From Nemania diffusa (lineage: Eukaryota; Ascomycota; Sordariomycetes; Xylariales; Xylariaceae): a DNA stretch of 64,000 bases. The notes under the pieces were generated by a model, which made no database searches, was not told the origin of the DNA, and saw only the letters and a program-made list of their open reading frames with translations. Location of the stretch: contig JBBPUQ010000005.1 in assembly GCA_038501195.1 (NCBI GenBank), forward strand, positions 1,054,001-1,118,000, given 5' to 3'. Within the stretch, counting starts at the first letter, position 1. Each line of letters starts with the position of its first letter. A program made the position numbers and the translations under genes. This document shows positions 25,154 through 37,590 of the stretch, piece by piece.

Positions 25154-26331
25154 CTACCTAGTCTGTGCCTTGCCCTTCTCCCACAAAAGGCCTTCACGAA
25201 CGTATAACGCCAACGACACGGTGGCGCCAGCTCCAATCGTGATGTATCCAATCAACATCATGACGGCCATCATAAGACCCGACATCCGGGGACGATTGGG
25301 CAGTTTCGAGAGTAGGACGAATGCCCAGACCAGGCTAGCGAGCTCAAAAATCGGTATGTCAAACTGCAGATACAAGAATGTGCCCCGGGCAAGGGTATCA
25401 GGGAGTCCACCAGTAGGTCCCCCTAGCGAGTTGGGGACTCGCATTCGTACCAGGTTGGTCCCCTCGTCGTTGCTAGTGTAGATTCTTGCAGCAGTGTAGA
25501 CATGCCCTATCGCCGAAGAAGAAGCTGCTAAGAGGTATGACGTCCGAGTCCACCTGAACGCGGCCTTCGGCGTTTGAGCGTGATCACCAACCCCCGCCGC
25601 CGAGGGGTCTAGCCAACGGAAGAGGTTTGCCAGTATGGTCTGGGTCAACGTCACCCAGAGGGGATCTACTTGGAAGATGGCTAGGTAGTTCTGATGAGTT
25701 TCGGCCGATCGCGACTCTGGACCGTTCCAGGTCGGCGCACATCCCAGGATGGCCGGGAGAATTGCACCCAGGAGAAAACTGAATGGCAGTGCTGCAACTG
25801 CATGACGATCCCGAACACGCAGGGTTTCTGCACTGTCCGCCCATAGGATGTGATAGGCGTAGTAGAGTGGTAATGATATCGCGCCACCTAGAACCTGTGA
25901 GAGTGTCGCAAAGAAGAGCGGTCTAAAGAGTCACGAGTCAGCATAATTCTCCGGTTCCTCGATGTGGCGATGGCTGGGAGATCTGACGTTGCTATTGTCC
26001 ACGGTTTGCTTCCTGGTCTCATGCTCTCTGCATACAGCCATACGAACGATGACTGAAGAGTCGAATAACCCTCGAACACGACGAGTTGGTAGCCTTCGTC
26101 CGACCCATCTGTGGCAAAATAAAAGAAGGCCACGAGGAGGGCGATGGGGTAGTCCAGGATGAAAATCCCCGTGTAATCGGTTTTAAATGTAATGTCCTCG
26201 TTCAACTTCCCTTTCAATGGTGCCAGGAGATTCGCTTTAAGCCCACCATTGAGCGCGTAAGGCCCCCATAGAAGCAAGACGGCGAGTAACGCGAGGGCTC
26301 GATAGCCAGAAGCGAGTGATTTGGCTCTCAT
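25154..26331 (-). CDS. multi-pass integral membrane protein of unknown function in the PKS cluster
   Basis: Two exons on the minus strand, 26331-25988 and 25922-25154, with a 65-nt intron (GTCAGA...CTTTAG, branch CTGAC), give 370 residues. The protein has about eight or nine hydrophobic helices. Examples are ALALLAVLLLWGPYAL near the N-terminus, FILDYPIALLVAFFYFA, the spliced stretch PLFFATLSQVLGGAISLPLYY (written here only in part), and GLMMAVMMLIGYITIGAGAT near the C-terminus. Charged loops include NGGLKANLLAPLKGK and PGSKPWTIAT. I do not recognise a named family. It lacks the DDxxD motif of UbiA prenyltransferases and is too short for an MFS transporter. It is divergent from the PKS gene with about 0.8 kb between the starts and in line with the FMO gene, so co-regulation is likely. 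Small membrane proteins in fungal clusters include cyclases and transporters; either role is possible. Confidence 0.77.
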
Positions 26332-27139
26332 GTTAGACAGTCGTTAGATGAACTTGGCTCAACAAGAGGAGGTCATTACTTATTTCCTCTCTGGAGTCTG
26401 ATATAATGTCAGCGCGCTCCGCTGTGGCGTTTTTTTTTTTTAACTATGTATGACGCTACGCAGGAAGAAGAGAATGCAGAGGTAATTTGCCGGTAGTAGA
26501 TCCTCCCCCTTGTATATGCCCCTGTCAGCATACGAAGTGACACATGTACGTGTAAAGCCCGAACTCGGCAACCGTTGGCAAGTTGCATATTTAGTGTATC
26601 AAAAAGGTGTGTTGCTTAAGTGCCTAGATAGGTGCACGGTACTTGCGCGGATCAACTAGCCTGCTTATCCTCATCGAGCTAGGGCCTGACCGGGGTACAT
26701 GGAATATTCCATTGAAAGTGTGGGAAGTTGACAAAGCGGACCACTATCATGCCATGGCAGGATTCCGCGAGGACCGCTAATATGTGTCTGAGAAAGGGAG
26801 TCGAAAACACAGAATGAAACGGTTTGGATATTTAGGTGGACCTAAGGATAGAAGTAGAGCAACAATTTTTATATTAACTAGATAGACTAGATCGAGAGTC
26901 AAGAAATCATGGGGATTCCTTCAACTGTGATTGTAAGAATTTCAGAACCACTGTTGGCAACAGTGGACGTCCATGTTTGTGGATTCACTGTCTAAGAGCA
27001 GAAAATATGAAATGCAGGTGCAGCTGTGGGGTAGTAGTACCAGTAGTATATACTCGAGGCACTAGATTAGAACAAAGTATAAATAATGGAAGAATCGACT
27101 CAGAACACCATTTTACCACATATCATACCAGTCGTCAAA
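26332..27139. promoter_or_regulatory. shared divergent promoter region (membrane protein / PKS)
   Basis: About 0.8 kb between two divergently transcribed cluster genes. It contains a poly(T) run near 26,432-26,442 and TATAAATA at 27078-27085. The TATA-like element sits immediately before the first in-frame ATG (27086), which suggests transcription starts downstream and favours the ATG at 27140 for the PKS. Confidence 0.5.
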
Positions 27140-30100
27140 ATGTCTCCAAATACAATGGAAGAGGGGATGGTGGAGCAGCCATCCCTTGAGCCAATTGCGA
27201 TATGCGGAATGTGTAAGTATCACTACATATCTCAGCTACTCGAAGATATTCTAAGACACGCTTTTTCTTGCAGCATGTCGGTTGCCGGGAGGCGTAGACT
27301 CGCCCTCCTCCTTCTGGAATATGCTAGTGGACAAGCGAACAGGACAAACAGCCAAGGTCCCTGCATCGCGATTCAATATCGACGCCCATTATCACCAAGA
27401 CCGAGACAGGCCAGGCTCCTTCGATGTTCTTGGAGGCTACTTTCTCGATGGGAACCCACATGACTTTGATCCTAGCTTTTTCAATATGACCCCTATCGAG
27501 GCCCAATGGTTGGATCCTCAGCAACGGCGCATGCTCGAGGTCTCTTACGAGTGCCTGGAGTCTGCAGGGTTAACCCTAGATCAAGTGGCTGGCTCAAATA
27601 CTGGTGTTTTTGTTGGATCATTCACATCGGACTACCGTAAGGAACTAAACAAGCGTCTAGTGGCTAAAGCTAACACGCCTCAGAACAAATGTCAACGCGA
27701 GAACCTGACTTCAGACACAGCTATGCGGCCACGGGAGTAGATACTGGTATTATTAGCAACCGAATTGGAAACATATTAAACCTGAACGGCCCAAGGTGAG
27801 TGGTCCAGATACTCATTTGTTGAAGTAACTAATTTGACTGTAGTTTTACTATTAATACTGCTTGCTCTTCCTCGATATATGCCTTGCATAATGCGTGTAA
27901 CGCACTTCGAGCGAGAGACTGTGAGGCGGCCATTGTGGGGGGTGTTAATCTAATTCTGACCGTCGATCAGCACATGAACACGGCAAAGTTAGGAGTCCTT
28001 TCACCAACTTCGGCATGCCATACGTTTGATGCTAGTGCGGATGGCTATGGACGAGCCGAAGGGGCCGGTGCTTTATATATTAGACGTTTATCTGATGCCA
28101 TAAGAGATGGCAATCCAATCAGAGCAGTTATACGTGCAACGGCCGTAAATACGTACGTTGCCATTACTTTTAAGCCAATATACCAACATATTATTAACAA
28201 ATCTTACGGGCAGAAACGGAAAGGTAGACGGAATGGGCATAACACACCCTTGTGGGACGGGCCAGGAACGCGTGGTGCGTATGGCTTATGAAAAAGCAGG
28301 ACTTGATCCTCGTCTCACACCATATGCTGAATTACACGGAACTGGAACTCCCGTTGGAGACCCCATTGAGGTCAGAGCTATTTCGAGAGCCCTCAACGAC
28401 ACTCGATCTGAAAACGAGCCATTATTCATCGGTGCTGTGAGTACATATGTTTAACAGATTTTATCTAACAAAGCCTAATCTAGAGTAAATAAACAGGTTA
28501 AACCCAATATCGGGCATTCGGAAGCTGCAAGTGGCATCTTTGCAGTTATGAAAGCCGCTTTAATGACGGAGGCGTCAGTTATCCCCGGTGTCGCACTATT
28601 CAATAGTTTAAACCCCGAGAGTAAGTCCATTGGCCCCTTGCAAGAGCTTGTGAACAGTTGCTAACCGAAACCTACTGCAGTTCTAGAGAAAGAATGGAAT
28701 GTCAAGGTCCACGCAAACACCGCAACTTGGCCGGCAAACTCACTACTCCGGCGAGCAAGTGTCTCTTCGTTTGGCTATGGCGGTACGAACGGACATGTGA
28801 TTGTTGAGTCTGTGGACAACCTCCTTCCCTTTTATAGGCACGGATCCCGCAAAGCATATGCAAATTACAATGGAAAAACTAGCAAGCCATTGCTCCTGTG
28901 TTTTTCAGCACATGACAAGCCAACACTCTCCCGAAATATTGCAGCCCTTAGAGCTGTTGCTGCAGAGTACTATGCAACTGATCTTGCGCACACGTTAAAT
29001 CTTCACCGTACAAGATTCTCGCACAGAGCATTCACAATCTTACGTGAAGGCGAGGAAGAAGCAGCTTTCAGAGCTGAGGAGTTTCAAATAGGTGTGGTCC
29101 CTAAAAAGAAAGGAAGTGTTGGGTTCATATTCACCGGTCAAGGCGTACGTACCAAGCATCCGCCTTCTATTGATATGTCGATTTACTAACTGGAAGAGTA
29201 TAGGCACAATGGGCTGGCATGGGGAAAAGCGCAATTTCAGAGTTCCCAATTTTCCAGGACACCATCGAGAAGCTTGATCGGGTGTTGAGTAGACTGGTCC
29301 CAAAACCAACGTTCACCTTAATTGGCATGCTTTTAGGGGGTGAAGATGCGGATGGCGAAAAGATCAACGAGGCTCACGTTTCTCAACCACTATGTACAGC
29401 TATACAAATAGCTCTCGTTGATTTATTTGGGGATTGGAACATCATCCCGTCTGTCAGCATCGGCCACTCTTCGGGTGAGATTGGAGCCGCGTATGCAGCA
29501 GGTCTTATTAGTGCCCCAGAAGCAATTATAGCAGCCTTCGCTCGCGGAAAGGCAGTGCAAGAGGTTGCTAGCGTTGGCTCAATGCTTGCTGTCGGACTAG
29601 GTGCTAATGATGTCGCGAGATGGCTTCCGTCTGACCCTCAGAAAGTGTGCATAGCTTGCGAAAACTCCCCAGGCAGTGTAACCCTAAGCGGTGATGAAAC
29701 GGCCATATCTGAACTGGCTCATACTTTAAAAGAGGAGGGAGTCTTCGCACAAGAACTCAAGACAGGCCGTGCCTATCATTCATCGCACATGGCTGTAGTG
29801 GGAGAGGCGTACGATGTTATACTACCACAGCAGCTTGCTAGTCTCACTGACGAAGATCTGAGCTGGAGGCAACCTCGCTCACCGATGATTTCATCCGTAA
29901 CAGGAGATTTAATCGTTGGAGACACTGTGTCCCCTTCATACTGGAGCACAAATCTGCGGGAACGCGTGCTCTTTGACACAGCCGTCCGTCGAATAGGATC
30001 GGATCAAGAATTTAACCATGTGACTTCGTTCATCGAAATTGGCTGTCACTCTGCTCTAGCCCGAGCATTTAAACAAATCAATTTGGTAGACAGAACGTAC

Positions 30101-33100
30101 ATCCCTTCTCTTCAAAGAGACAAGAATGATGTGGACCAGCTACTAGCAGTGGCAGGCTCACTGTTCCTTGCTGGCTACCCCGTGGATTTGGAAGAAGTCA
30201 ACCTGGACATTGCAAAACAGTCTAGCGGAATACGCAAACCCGCAGCCCGGAATTTGTTAGTTGACCTACCTCCATACCAATGGAATTACGACAAGCAGTA
30301 CTGGGCGGAACCGCGGGCGAGTGCAGAGGCAAGAAGCCGCACGCATGCTCGCCACGACTTGCTTGGATCGCGTGTTCCCGGACTTTCCAACACTTGCAGG
30401 GTCTGGCGAAATATCCTTCGGCATCGCGATGTCCCCTGGCTGAAAGACCACAATGTAAGCATCACATTCGCCCCGCAATGTAATGTTGCTCTGAACTAAC
30501 GCGCCGCAGCTTGGTGGTGAGGCAGTTTTCCCAGCCGCAGGCTACTTGTCCGTGGCAATCGAAGCATTGCGACAGATTCACGAGATCGATAATATCACTT
30601 TCGAGGGCGTAAAAATGCGTGATATCGATATCCGTGCCGCACTAGTAGTTCCTGAGGCTGACGGTATCGAGATCGTGACTTGTCTACATACCACGGACGA
30701 CCATGACTATACCTTCACGCTCGAGTCCGTGACATCTGGGCACTGGACGTTGCATTGTCAAGGCCGGATTTCTGCTACTTCCAAGTCCATTACCGACCGA
30801 GACCATCCTGTTGAGGAGACAGCGCTCACGCAGCGTGTATATGGTAAGAGATGGTATGAAGCTTTCCATCGGGTAGGCTTCAACTACACCAATACATTCC
30901 AACGGCTGCTCGATGTCCGAACCGACAAATCTCTGCAGCACGCAGTAGGCAACCTTGTGGTGTCGAACAACTCTGGCGTGATGATGGGCGAGTCCCGCTA
31001 TATAGTGCATCCGAGCTCGATAGACGCCTGCTTGCAGCTGATTATCATCTCCATCAACGCCGGCAGACACAGAGAGATGCAGTGGGGTGTAGTGCCTGTA
31101 CACATAGAAAAGTTCTTTTTAACCTTCTCCGAAAGCGAAGTTGAGTCTACAGGGCACGCTGTGGCCTGGACTGAAAAGAGTGAGGGTAGACGCTTTCACA
31201 CTCATACCTGCCTGACGGATTCCGCAGGCAAGCTGATCATGGATATCGATGGCCTAACATGCGCGGCCTACGAGGCGGCATCACCACCCCAGCTGCTAGT
31301 TCCTAGTGACCCTGAGCCTTTCTCTGTGATGACTTGGAAGCCCGATGTCGAGACTCTCTCGCCTGATACAACTGTCAAACTTGACTTATTTACAGACTTT
31401 GTCGAACTTGTTTGCCACAAGCAGCCTCTCAAGTCCGCCTTGGTTTGCGGAAGTCCCTCTCTTAACGTAGTGGAATCCACACTAAATATTCTACCCAAGG
31501 GATGTTCTATCACAATCGGGTTTTCTGGGGAGCAGCGAGTCCCCCTTATTGAGGAACACATACAGGAGCGCGCTACTATCAAGGTGTCTCCAGAGGAGTG
31601 GTCAACTAGTGTTGAGGGCTTACAGTTTGACCTGCTCATTGCCGACTATTCTGGGCTAGATGATTCGGATGTAGCTGTTCAAGTGGATGACCTTCTTCCT
31701 TTCATTAGAAGTGGGGGTTGGCTTGTCGGTCCTCATCGTTCTCTCTCCTCAATCCCGCAGACTGCAATTGCAGCTGGCCAGCACTTTGCATATAGACACA
31801 CTGATACAGAATACGCTACGGGAATCACCGACGCCATTGGCGAGATCTCATTACTCTCACTCGGGTCTTCGACTGCGGACACTACGGGTTTAGCAAGTGC
31901 TTTGACTGAATGCGGGAGGGCTGTGCATGAGAAGCAATTAGGGGACTTTGCTGTTAGCGGCCAACAGTGCATTGTTATCGATGATCGAAAAGGTACAGCG
32001 CTTTTATCACCTAGCGAGGCCGACTTCTCTAGCCTCAAACTCATTATTGCCTCAGGCTCCCCTCTGCTCTGGCTGACCCAAGGTGTCCAAGAGGGTTATT
32101 CCACCGAGGGAGGGCTAGTAGAAGGCTTCCTTCGCGTAATTCGTTCCGAACAAGCCTCAGCGAGGATAATTCTACTTGATGTCGATAATGCCGAAGCAAT
32201 CAAGAATGTGGCACAAGCAATCATTACTAAAGTCGATACCTTTGGTAGCTTAAGCTCAAGTAGTGATACGGAGTTTTGGCTGCACGAGGGCGTCCTAAGA
32301 ATTTCTCGCTTATATCCATATACTCCTCAATCCGCAGTAACTTGTCAGGAGCAGAGTAGCCCTGTCCCGACAGCCTTAATCTCCTCCCCAAGTTTAAGTA
32401 CGACTAGACCTACAAACGAGACATATACTCAAGCGCCCGCAGTACAACTTCCAGAGCTTTCTGTCAACACTGCACATGGCACATCAGCCCAGGCTCATAT
32501 TCATAACATTCAGAGTGTCGACGTGGACACAACATCTAAAGCAGCGGAATCTACACTCTCTAGCGAAGGGACCTATGTCTTAGTCGGCTGCTTGGGAGGG
32601 ATCGGTCGAAGCTTAACAAAATGGATGATGGAGCATGGTGCAAGGCACTTCGCTTTCATCTCCCGATCGGGAGCAAGCAAACCTGAAGCAGCCCGGGTTA
32701 TCGCGAGCATACAGAAACACGCGGACACCTCAACCAGGGTGTACCGTGCTGACGCGTCTGATGAAGTTGCTATGCAAAGCATAGTTTACTCTCTGCAGGC
32801 AGAGCGACCAATCCACGGCGTCGTACACGCGGCTATGGTTTTAAGGGTACGTCAAGTTGTATTATCGTTCTCTAGACTGTTAAGTACTGACACTACGCTA
32901 TTAGGACGGCATGTTTGAGCAGATGGACTACGCCTCCTACATGGCTGCCATCACCCCTAAAGTTCGTGGCGCTCTGAGCCTGCACAAGGCACTCGGCAAC
33001 GCGGAGCTCGACTTTTTCGTCATGACGAGCTCCGTCTCAGCGGTCCTCGGCAATACGGGCCAGAGCAATTACAGCGCGGCCAACAGCTTCCTAGACGCCC

Positions 33101-33825
33101 TAGCACGGCATCGCACAGCTGCCGGCTTAGCGGCTACATCCCTAGCTTTACCTATGGTGCTCGACGTGGGTGTTGTGGCAGAAGACGATGCAATTGAGGC
33201 ATCGCTCTTGCGCAAGGGGCTCTACGGTATCAGTGAAGAGGATATGTTGCGCGGCATGGAGACAGCTATGACAATTCGCACTCAGCATCAGCCGTCGGAG
33301 TCTTCACGCCTAGCCATTTCCACGCCTTCACATCTCGTTATGGGCATGGAGGTCCGCGAGATTAGTAATGCTCTCGCGTCTATAAAATCCGACAGCGCGG
33401 GTCCTTTCTGGCTTAACAATGCGCGTTTTTGTCACCTTCAGGCTGCAGTTGAGGCAACCACCGCACGTGGTCGGTCAGAATCCGAGGGCCAGGTTGGGAT
33501 TCAGGAGCAGGGGTTCGCCACAGCTTTGGAGACAGCGCAAGCACAAGGGCCTGAGGCTGCGGTGAGCGTCATTACGACACACATCATGGAACGCATGTCT
33601 GGGATTCTGATGATTCCAATCGGGGATTTCGAGGCGGATGGCCCGTCCCTCGGTAGCTATGGGCTCGATAGCATGGTTGGCACTGAGATGCGAACCTGGC
33701 TGTTCAAGGAGTTCGGCCTCGACTACTCGTTCCAGAAACTACTTTCGAAAACGCTAACATTTAGAGGCTTGGCAACGGTTGTTGCCAGAAAATTAGGCGT
33801 TCTTGAGGCGAGTGGGGACGAGTGA
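27140..33825 (+). CDS. highly reducing type I polyketide synthase (KS-AT-DH-degenerate MT-KR-ACP)
   Basis: Ten exons: 27140-27212, 27274-27636, 27684-27795, 27844-28152, 28214-28436, 28497-28620, 28681-29144, 29204-30454, 30510-32846 and 32905-33825. The introns are 47-61 nt, all GT-AG and in frame, giving 2,058 residues (an ATG at 27086 would add 18). The KS triad is Cys190 (TACSSS), His327 (HGTGT) and His367 (NIGHSEAAS). The AT nucleophile is Ser645 in GHSSGE. The DH His972 lies in HNLGGEAVFP (HxxxGxxxxP), formed by splicing. The KR has the GCLGGIGRS nucleotide site from 1666 and the catalytic Tyr1808 (SNYSAANS). The ACP serine is Ser2008 (GLDSM). The methyltransferase region (about 1250-1430) lacks the glycine-rich SAM motif. 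An ER domain is missing: only about 75 low-complexity residues lie between the LHEGVL block and the KR. No thioesterase or reductase follows, so release must come from another protein. Product: an unsaturated, partly reduced chain. Confidence 0.96.
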
Positions 33826-36192
33826 GACGGTTTCCGTTGTTTCTCACATCCCGGCACTGTTTCCCCAAATAATCTTATGATAATAACGCCATCTGGATCA
33901 AATAAAGAATATCGCTGGTACGATTGGCCCCTCTCTAGTTTTCTACACACAGTATACAGACCGTCATGATCGATAGCTACAAGTATACAGTAATTTCAGC
34001 TAAATTCTCTCCATAATAAAAATGCTGTCATATGCAGCAACAGATCATCTCCATCAAGATCAGTGAAGTCTTTCGTCATGACCATTTGGACCTTGCATTG
34101 CTAGTCTACCATTGTAATGTAATGTATGTACAAAATACGTAGTATGAATACCTAGTGTGTCTAGCTATAGTACTATACATATACACAGGGATGAATATAT
34201 TAGCTGTTTCACCAATCATGCACAATCCCATTATCAGGCGCCACTGCTGTTGAATTTTTATTTATATACCTTCTCGGTGCATAAATATTCATAATTCTAC
34301 GAATAGATTACCTATCATGGACGAGTTACGCGTGATAGCTCGTCCCATTCCTGAACACAATAATGTTGTCGAATTAAAGCCCACATAATTATGATTCTTA
34401 TTATCAACATATGACCAAAAAGCGAACAGAATCTCGCGGCGATCGTGTTTACATTTGATAGGCACCGGGAATACAAGCTTCAGAGATTATTATGTAACTC
34501 TTATAGATATAGGTCCCTGCAACCTCCCATGGTAACGAATATGCACATTAGTGGTGACCCAACTAGCCAACTGCCTAAGAGATGGCGGACACCTGAGCAA
34601 GCTTGTTGCCAACGGATAAGTCATCAGACTGGTAGATACATAAACGTGCATATAACGTACACACCTACTGGTTGATTGGTATAACAGTTCAGCGTGATCT
34701 TCACCGACAAATAGGGTAGTATATGCTTATGTTACATCGCTGCAGTGCATACCTTGTCTTCTGCATATGACCGATGCTAGTAGGCACAGCAAATCGCTTA
34801 TAATACGGCCGAGCATCTGCAAACCGCCGTATCATTGCGGGATGGGACATAGTACATTCATTGCCATCCTGGCGACCCACGTTGCTTCACTTGTACATAC
34901 ATCGTTCACCGTACTTGTGTATTCAGACCGCTATGCATAGCGCCGCATGAGTAGGTAGGTACACCAAAGTCGCAGAAAGCAGGCGTCGGCACTTGAATTG
35001 ACAGGTGGGTATTTCCAGGGCATTGGGAGTGTACTGTTAAGGAATTTACCGTCCCATCCAGTAGTCTAATAGACAGTATATAAACGACTAATAGACATCA
35101 AATTCCGCACAGACGGCGGCGGCCCCGGAGCAACGGCAAGCAGGCGGACATCCCGTACTCCTAGTACAGAATACATTCATACTGTACTCGAAATTGCTGT
35201 TACGCTATTTCTTAGTAGTACTAGGTATCTAATACACTGCAGTAGACACAGCAGATAGTTACAGCATACTCGCTAGTAGTGTAAACACGTACAAGTATGC
35301 GCCTACGCTAGCTATGCGTACACAAGCTTGAGGAGCTTGCCTATGTCCACATGTGGACATGGCTATGCGGTCGCATCCGAGCTCTCATCGTTAATTAAAT
35401 CGATCTAGTACTTTACAGGCGTTATGTTTCACTAACAAGTAGGTGTATGTCGAGCATTTCCCTTTATAGGACGATACAATATGAATACGCTTGCCTAATG
35501 AGGATCACAACCAACCTATCCATTTAGCGTTTAACCCCTCAAAAAGCGCGAACCGTTGTGGCTAAATCAAAACCGCTGAAACTAATGCGCAACAGGGGAT
35601 ACTAAAGAAGAACTACTGAGTAGCGTACTGCAACAAGAAACAAACTACTGTAGGTCCCGCAATCCTGTGCATAAGTGTATTCCTTAGTTCCTTGTGGACA
35701 GTTATGGAGATATGTACAACTCACCCCAGATATTAGCCCACATTAATGCCCCATCACATGTACAAGGTTTATCTCAACATACCCGGGCTAGACAGTTGTC
35801 AGCACCCCTCTTTATGTAATGCAAATACTACTACTAGCTTTATTCCGGACACAAAGCTCCCTACAACTTCAAATCGTCAAGAGTAGGTAGCTGATGCAGT
35901 ACTGTAGGTACAAACATCACTTCAAGATAAGCAGATGAGAATTTCGTACTGGCACGGGATTTCAAACGAAAAACCATCAAGAAACGTAGTACCTAAGAAG
36001 AGGTTAATTCCCAAGTCCATACACCGAGAGCAAAAATGCAGGAGCAAAATCGAAGAGACCAATATGTCGTGATTTATTTTACTATTTCTAAATCCTTCTA
36101 ACTTTTGAAGTATTTCCTCCCGTCACCTCTATCCGCCGTGATACTCCAAGTAGGTATATTTATCGCGAATCTATAAACTCCCAATGCGATTT
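33826..36192. other. intergenic region, no gene seen
   Basis: About 2.4 kb, A+T-rich, between the convergent PKS and acyltransferase genes. It has frequent stops and short GTAC/TAGGTA-type repeats. No gene or RNA is supported. Confidence 0.5.
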
Positions 36193-37590
36193 TCACAATG
36201 TGATGGCGGTGGCGTACTTAGCCAAAAGAGGGTCCTTAAGCAGCCGGGGTAAAGACTTAGACTCGACGCCAATGATCAGCTCGATGCCACCGGAAGGTAA
36301 AGCCGGCAGAACAAGCGAGCCACCATTGATCACACCGACATCCGGGCAGCGCACCGCCTGGATCTTCCCACCCAGCGTCTTGCCCCAGTCCAGGCCGTAC
36401 ACGCCGAGGTTGATCCAGGACGTCTGCACGCAGTTGAAGCCGGGCACGTCGACGAAGGCCGTGGCGACGACGCGGTTGACGTCCTCGACGCCCTCGAATA
36501 GCGTGCTGAGGCTGTCGACGTACTCCTCGTTGAGCTTCGCTACGGCTTGGCGGATGACGACGGCTGGATCCGCTATGCTGTCCCGGGAAAGCATCTTGCG
36601 GATGGGCATCTGCGGTGCCACCCATCCCAGCCAGTTGCCCAGTGTGCGGGGGTGGACGGGCGGGTTGGTCCGCGGCCGTCCGTCGACGGCAATGTTGAAG
36701 ATGGACGTCGGGTCACCCTCGAGCTCATCCAATTGGAACTGCGCCGCCATAACCGAGCGCCACATCAGAGCCGAGAGGGCATCGTTGGTGGATACGAAGG
36801 TCTGGTCGAGGTGCTCGGACGCGTTGGCTGGCGCGGCGTCCGCCTTAAGGGCCGCCAGCTGCGCCGCGTCAAGTCGGAAAACCTGTCCAACGTGCTCGCG
36901 CGAGATCATCTTCGGCGGGAAGCCCTCGGGGGTGAAGGGCAGGACGAGGACCTCGGGGTGGCTCTCGGGGTTTCCGGGGTTGCGGCCGGAGGGCGTCATG
37001 TGCTTCTCCCGGTCCGTGAAGAAGACATCGGGGACCTCCTCGCGGGGGCCAGTCGCGCCCTGTAGCCGGCGGCACTCCTGGGCCCAGGCCTCGAGCCAGG
37101 TGAAGTACGTCTTGGCGTCCCCGAAGACGTGGAAGAAGCAGCTGGTCAGGAGCAGACCGCCGGGAATGAAGTTGGCCTGACAGTCGGCGGCCGGGAGCCG
37201 CTCTTCAGGACTGGGCCATGTAAACCGACGGCAGAGCAGGTCGCCGGGGAAGGCCTCGACCGGGAAGGCCTTGGCTTTGATGTCGGCATAGGTGTAAGGG
37301 AAAGCCCCCGGGGCTCTCAGATCCTTTTTGATAATTGTCTCGTAGTCGTCGTATTTATGTAACTTGAGGACGCCAGCTTGCTTTGCCTCGCTATCCGGGA
37401 CGCCTTCGCACCCAAGGGTGGGGAACCGCTCTTTGGCACTGTCAAGACCCTGCTTGAGTATACCAAAAACCTCATCCGCGTCGTAAGAGTCGCCCAACTC
37501 AATGGGGAAAACAAATCGAATATAACCCTTAGGGCCAGCCTTCTCCAGAGGGATCAGGCTCGGGACCTTGCTTGCATACTCGGAAGGCAT
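36193..37590 (-). CDS. BAHD-family acyltransferase
   Basis: A single-exon minus-strand gene of 465 residues from the ATG at 37590. The open frame extends nine codons further but only from a GTG. The catalytic HxxxD is HVFGD at 154-158, giving His154 as general base. A conserved VDGRPRTNPP block is at 301-310, and the DFGWG-like structural motif reads YGLDWGKTLG at 397-406. Length and motif spacing fit fungal BAHD enzymes such as trichothecene 3-O-acetyltransferase relatives, which move an acyl group from CoA to a hydroxyl or amine. It lies 2.4 kb beyond the PKS on the opposite strand. It most likely esterifies the polyketide or takes part in its release, since the PKS has no release domain. 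Its base composition is clearly GC-richer than its neighbours, with strong G/C at third codon positions. No intron is visible, but a short untranslated 5' exon is possible. Confidence 0.9.
   Translation of the reverse strand: MPSEYASKVPSLIPLEKAGPKGYIRFVFPIELGDSYDADEVFGILKQGLDSAKERFPTLGCEGVPDSEAKQAGVLKLHKYDDYETIIKKDLRAPGAFPYTYADIKAKAFPVEAFPGDLLCRRFTWPSPEERLPAADCQANFIPGGLLLTSCFFHVFGDAKTYFTWLEAWAQECRRLQGATGPREEVPDVFFTDREKHMTPSGRNPGNPESHPEVLVLPFTPEGFPPKMISREHVGQVFRLDAAQLAALKADAAPANASEHLDQTFVSTNDALSALMWRSVMAAQFQLDELEGDPTSIFNIAVDGRPRTNPPVHPRTLGNWLGWVAPQMPIRKMLSRDSIADPAVVIRQAVAKLNEEYVDSLSTLFEGVEDVNRVVATAFVDVPGFNCVQTSWINLGVYGLDWGKTLGGKIQAVRCPDVGVINGGSLVLPALPSGGIELIIGVESKSLPRLLKDPLLAKYATAITL

Noticed and set aside
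36200..37180. 326-codon plus-strand open frame, and a 172-codon frame at 36,547-37,065
   Set aside because: They mirror the GC-rich acyltransferase gene on the other strand. They are Arg/Ser/Gly-rich with no domain, a usual artefact of high GC3.
21518..37590. Assigning the cluster to a named polyketide such as aurovertin or citreoviridin
   Set aside because: The PKS layout is similar, but the flavoenzyme here is of the FMO type, and the characteristic hydrolase/cyclase genes are not seen.
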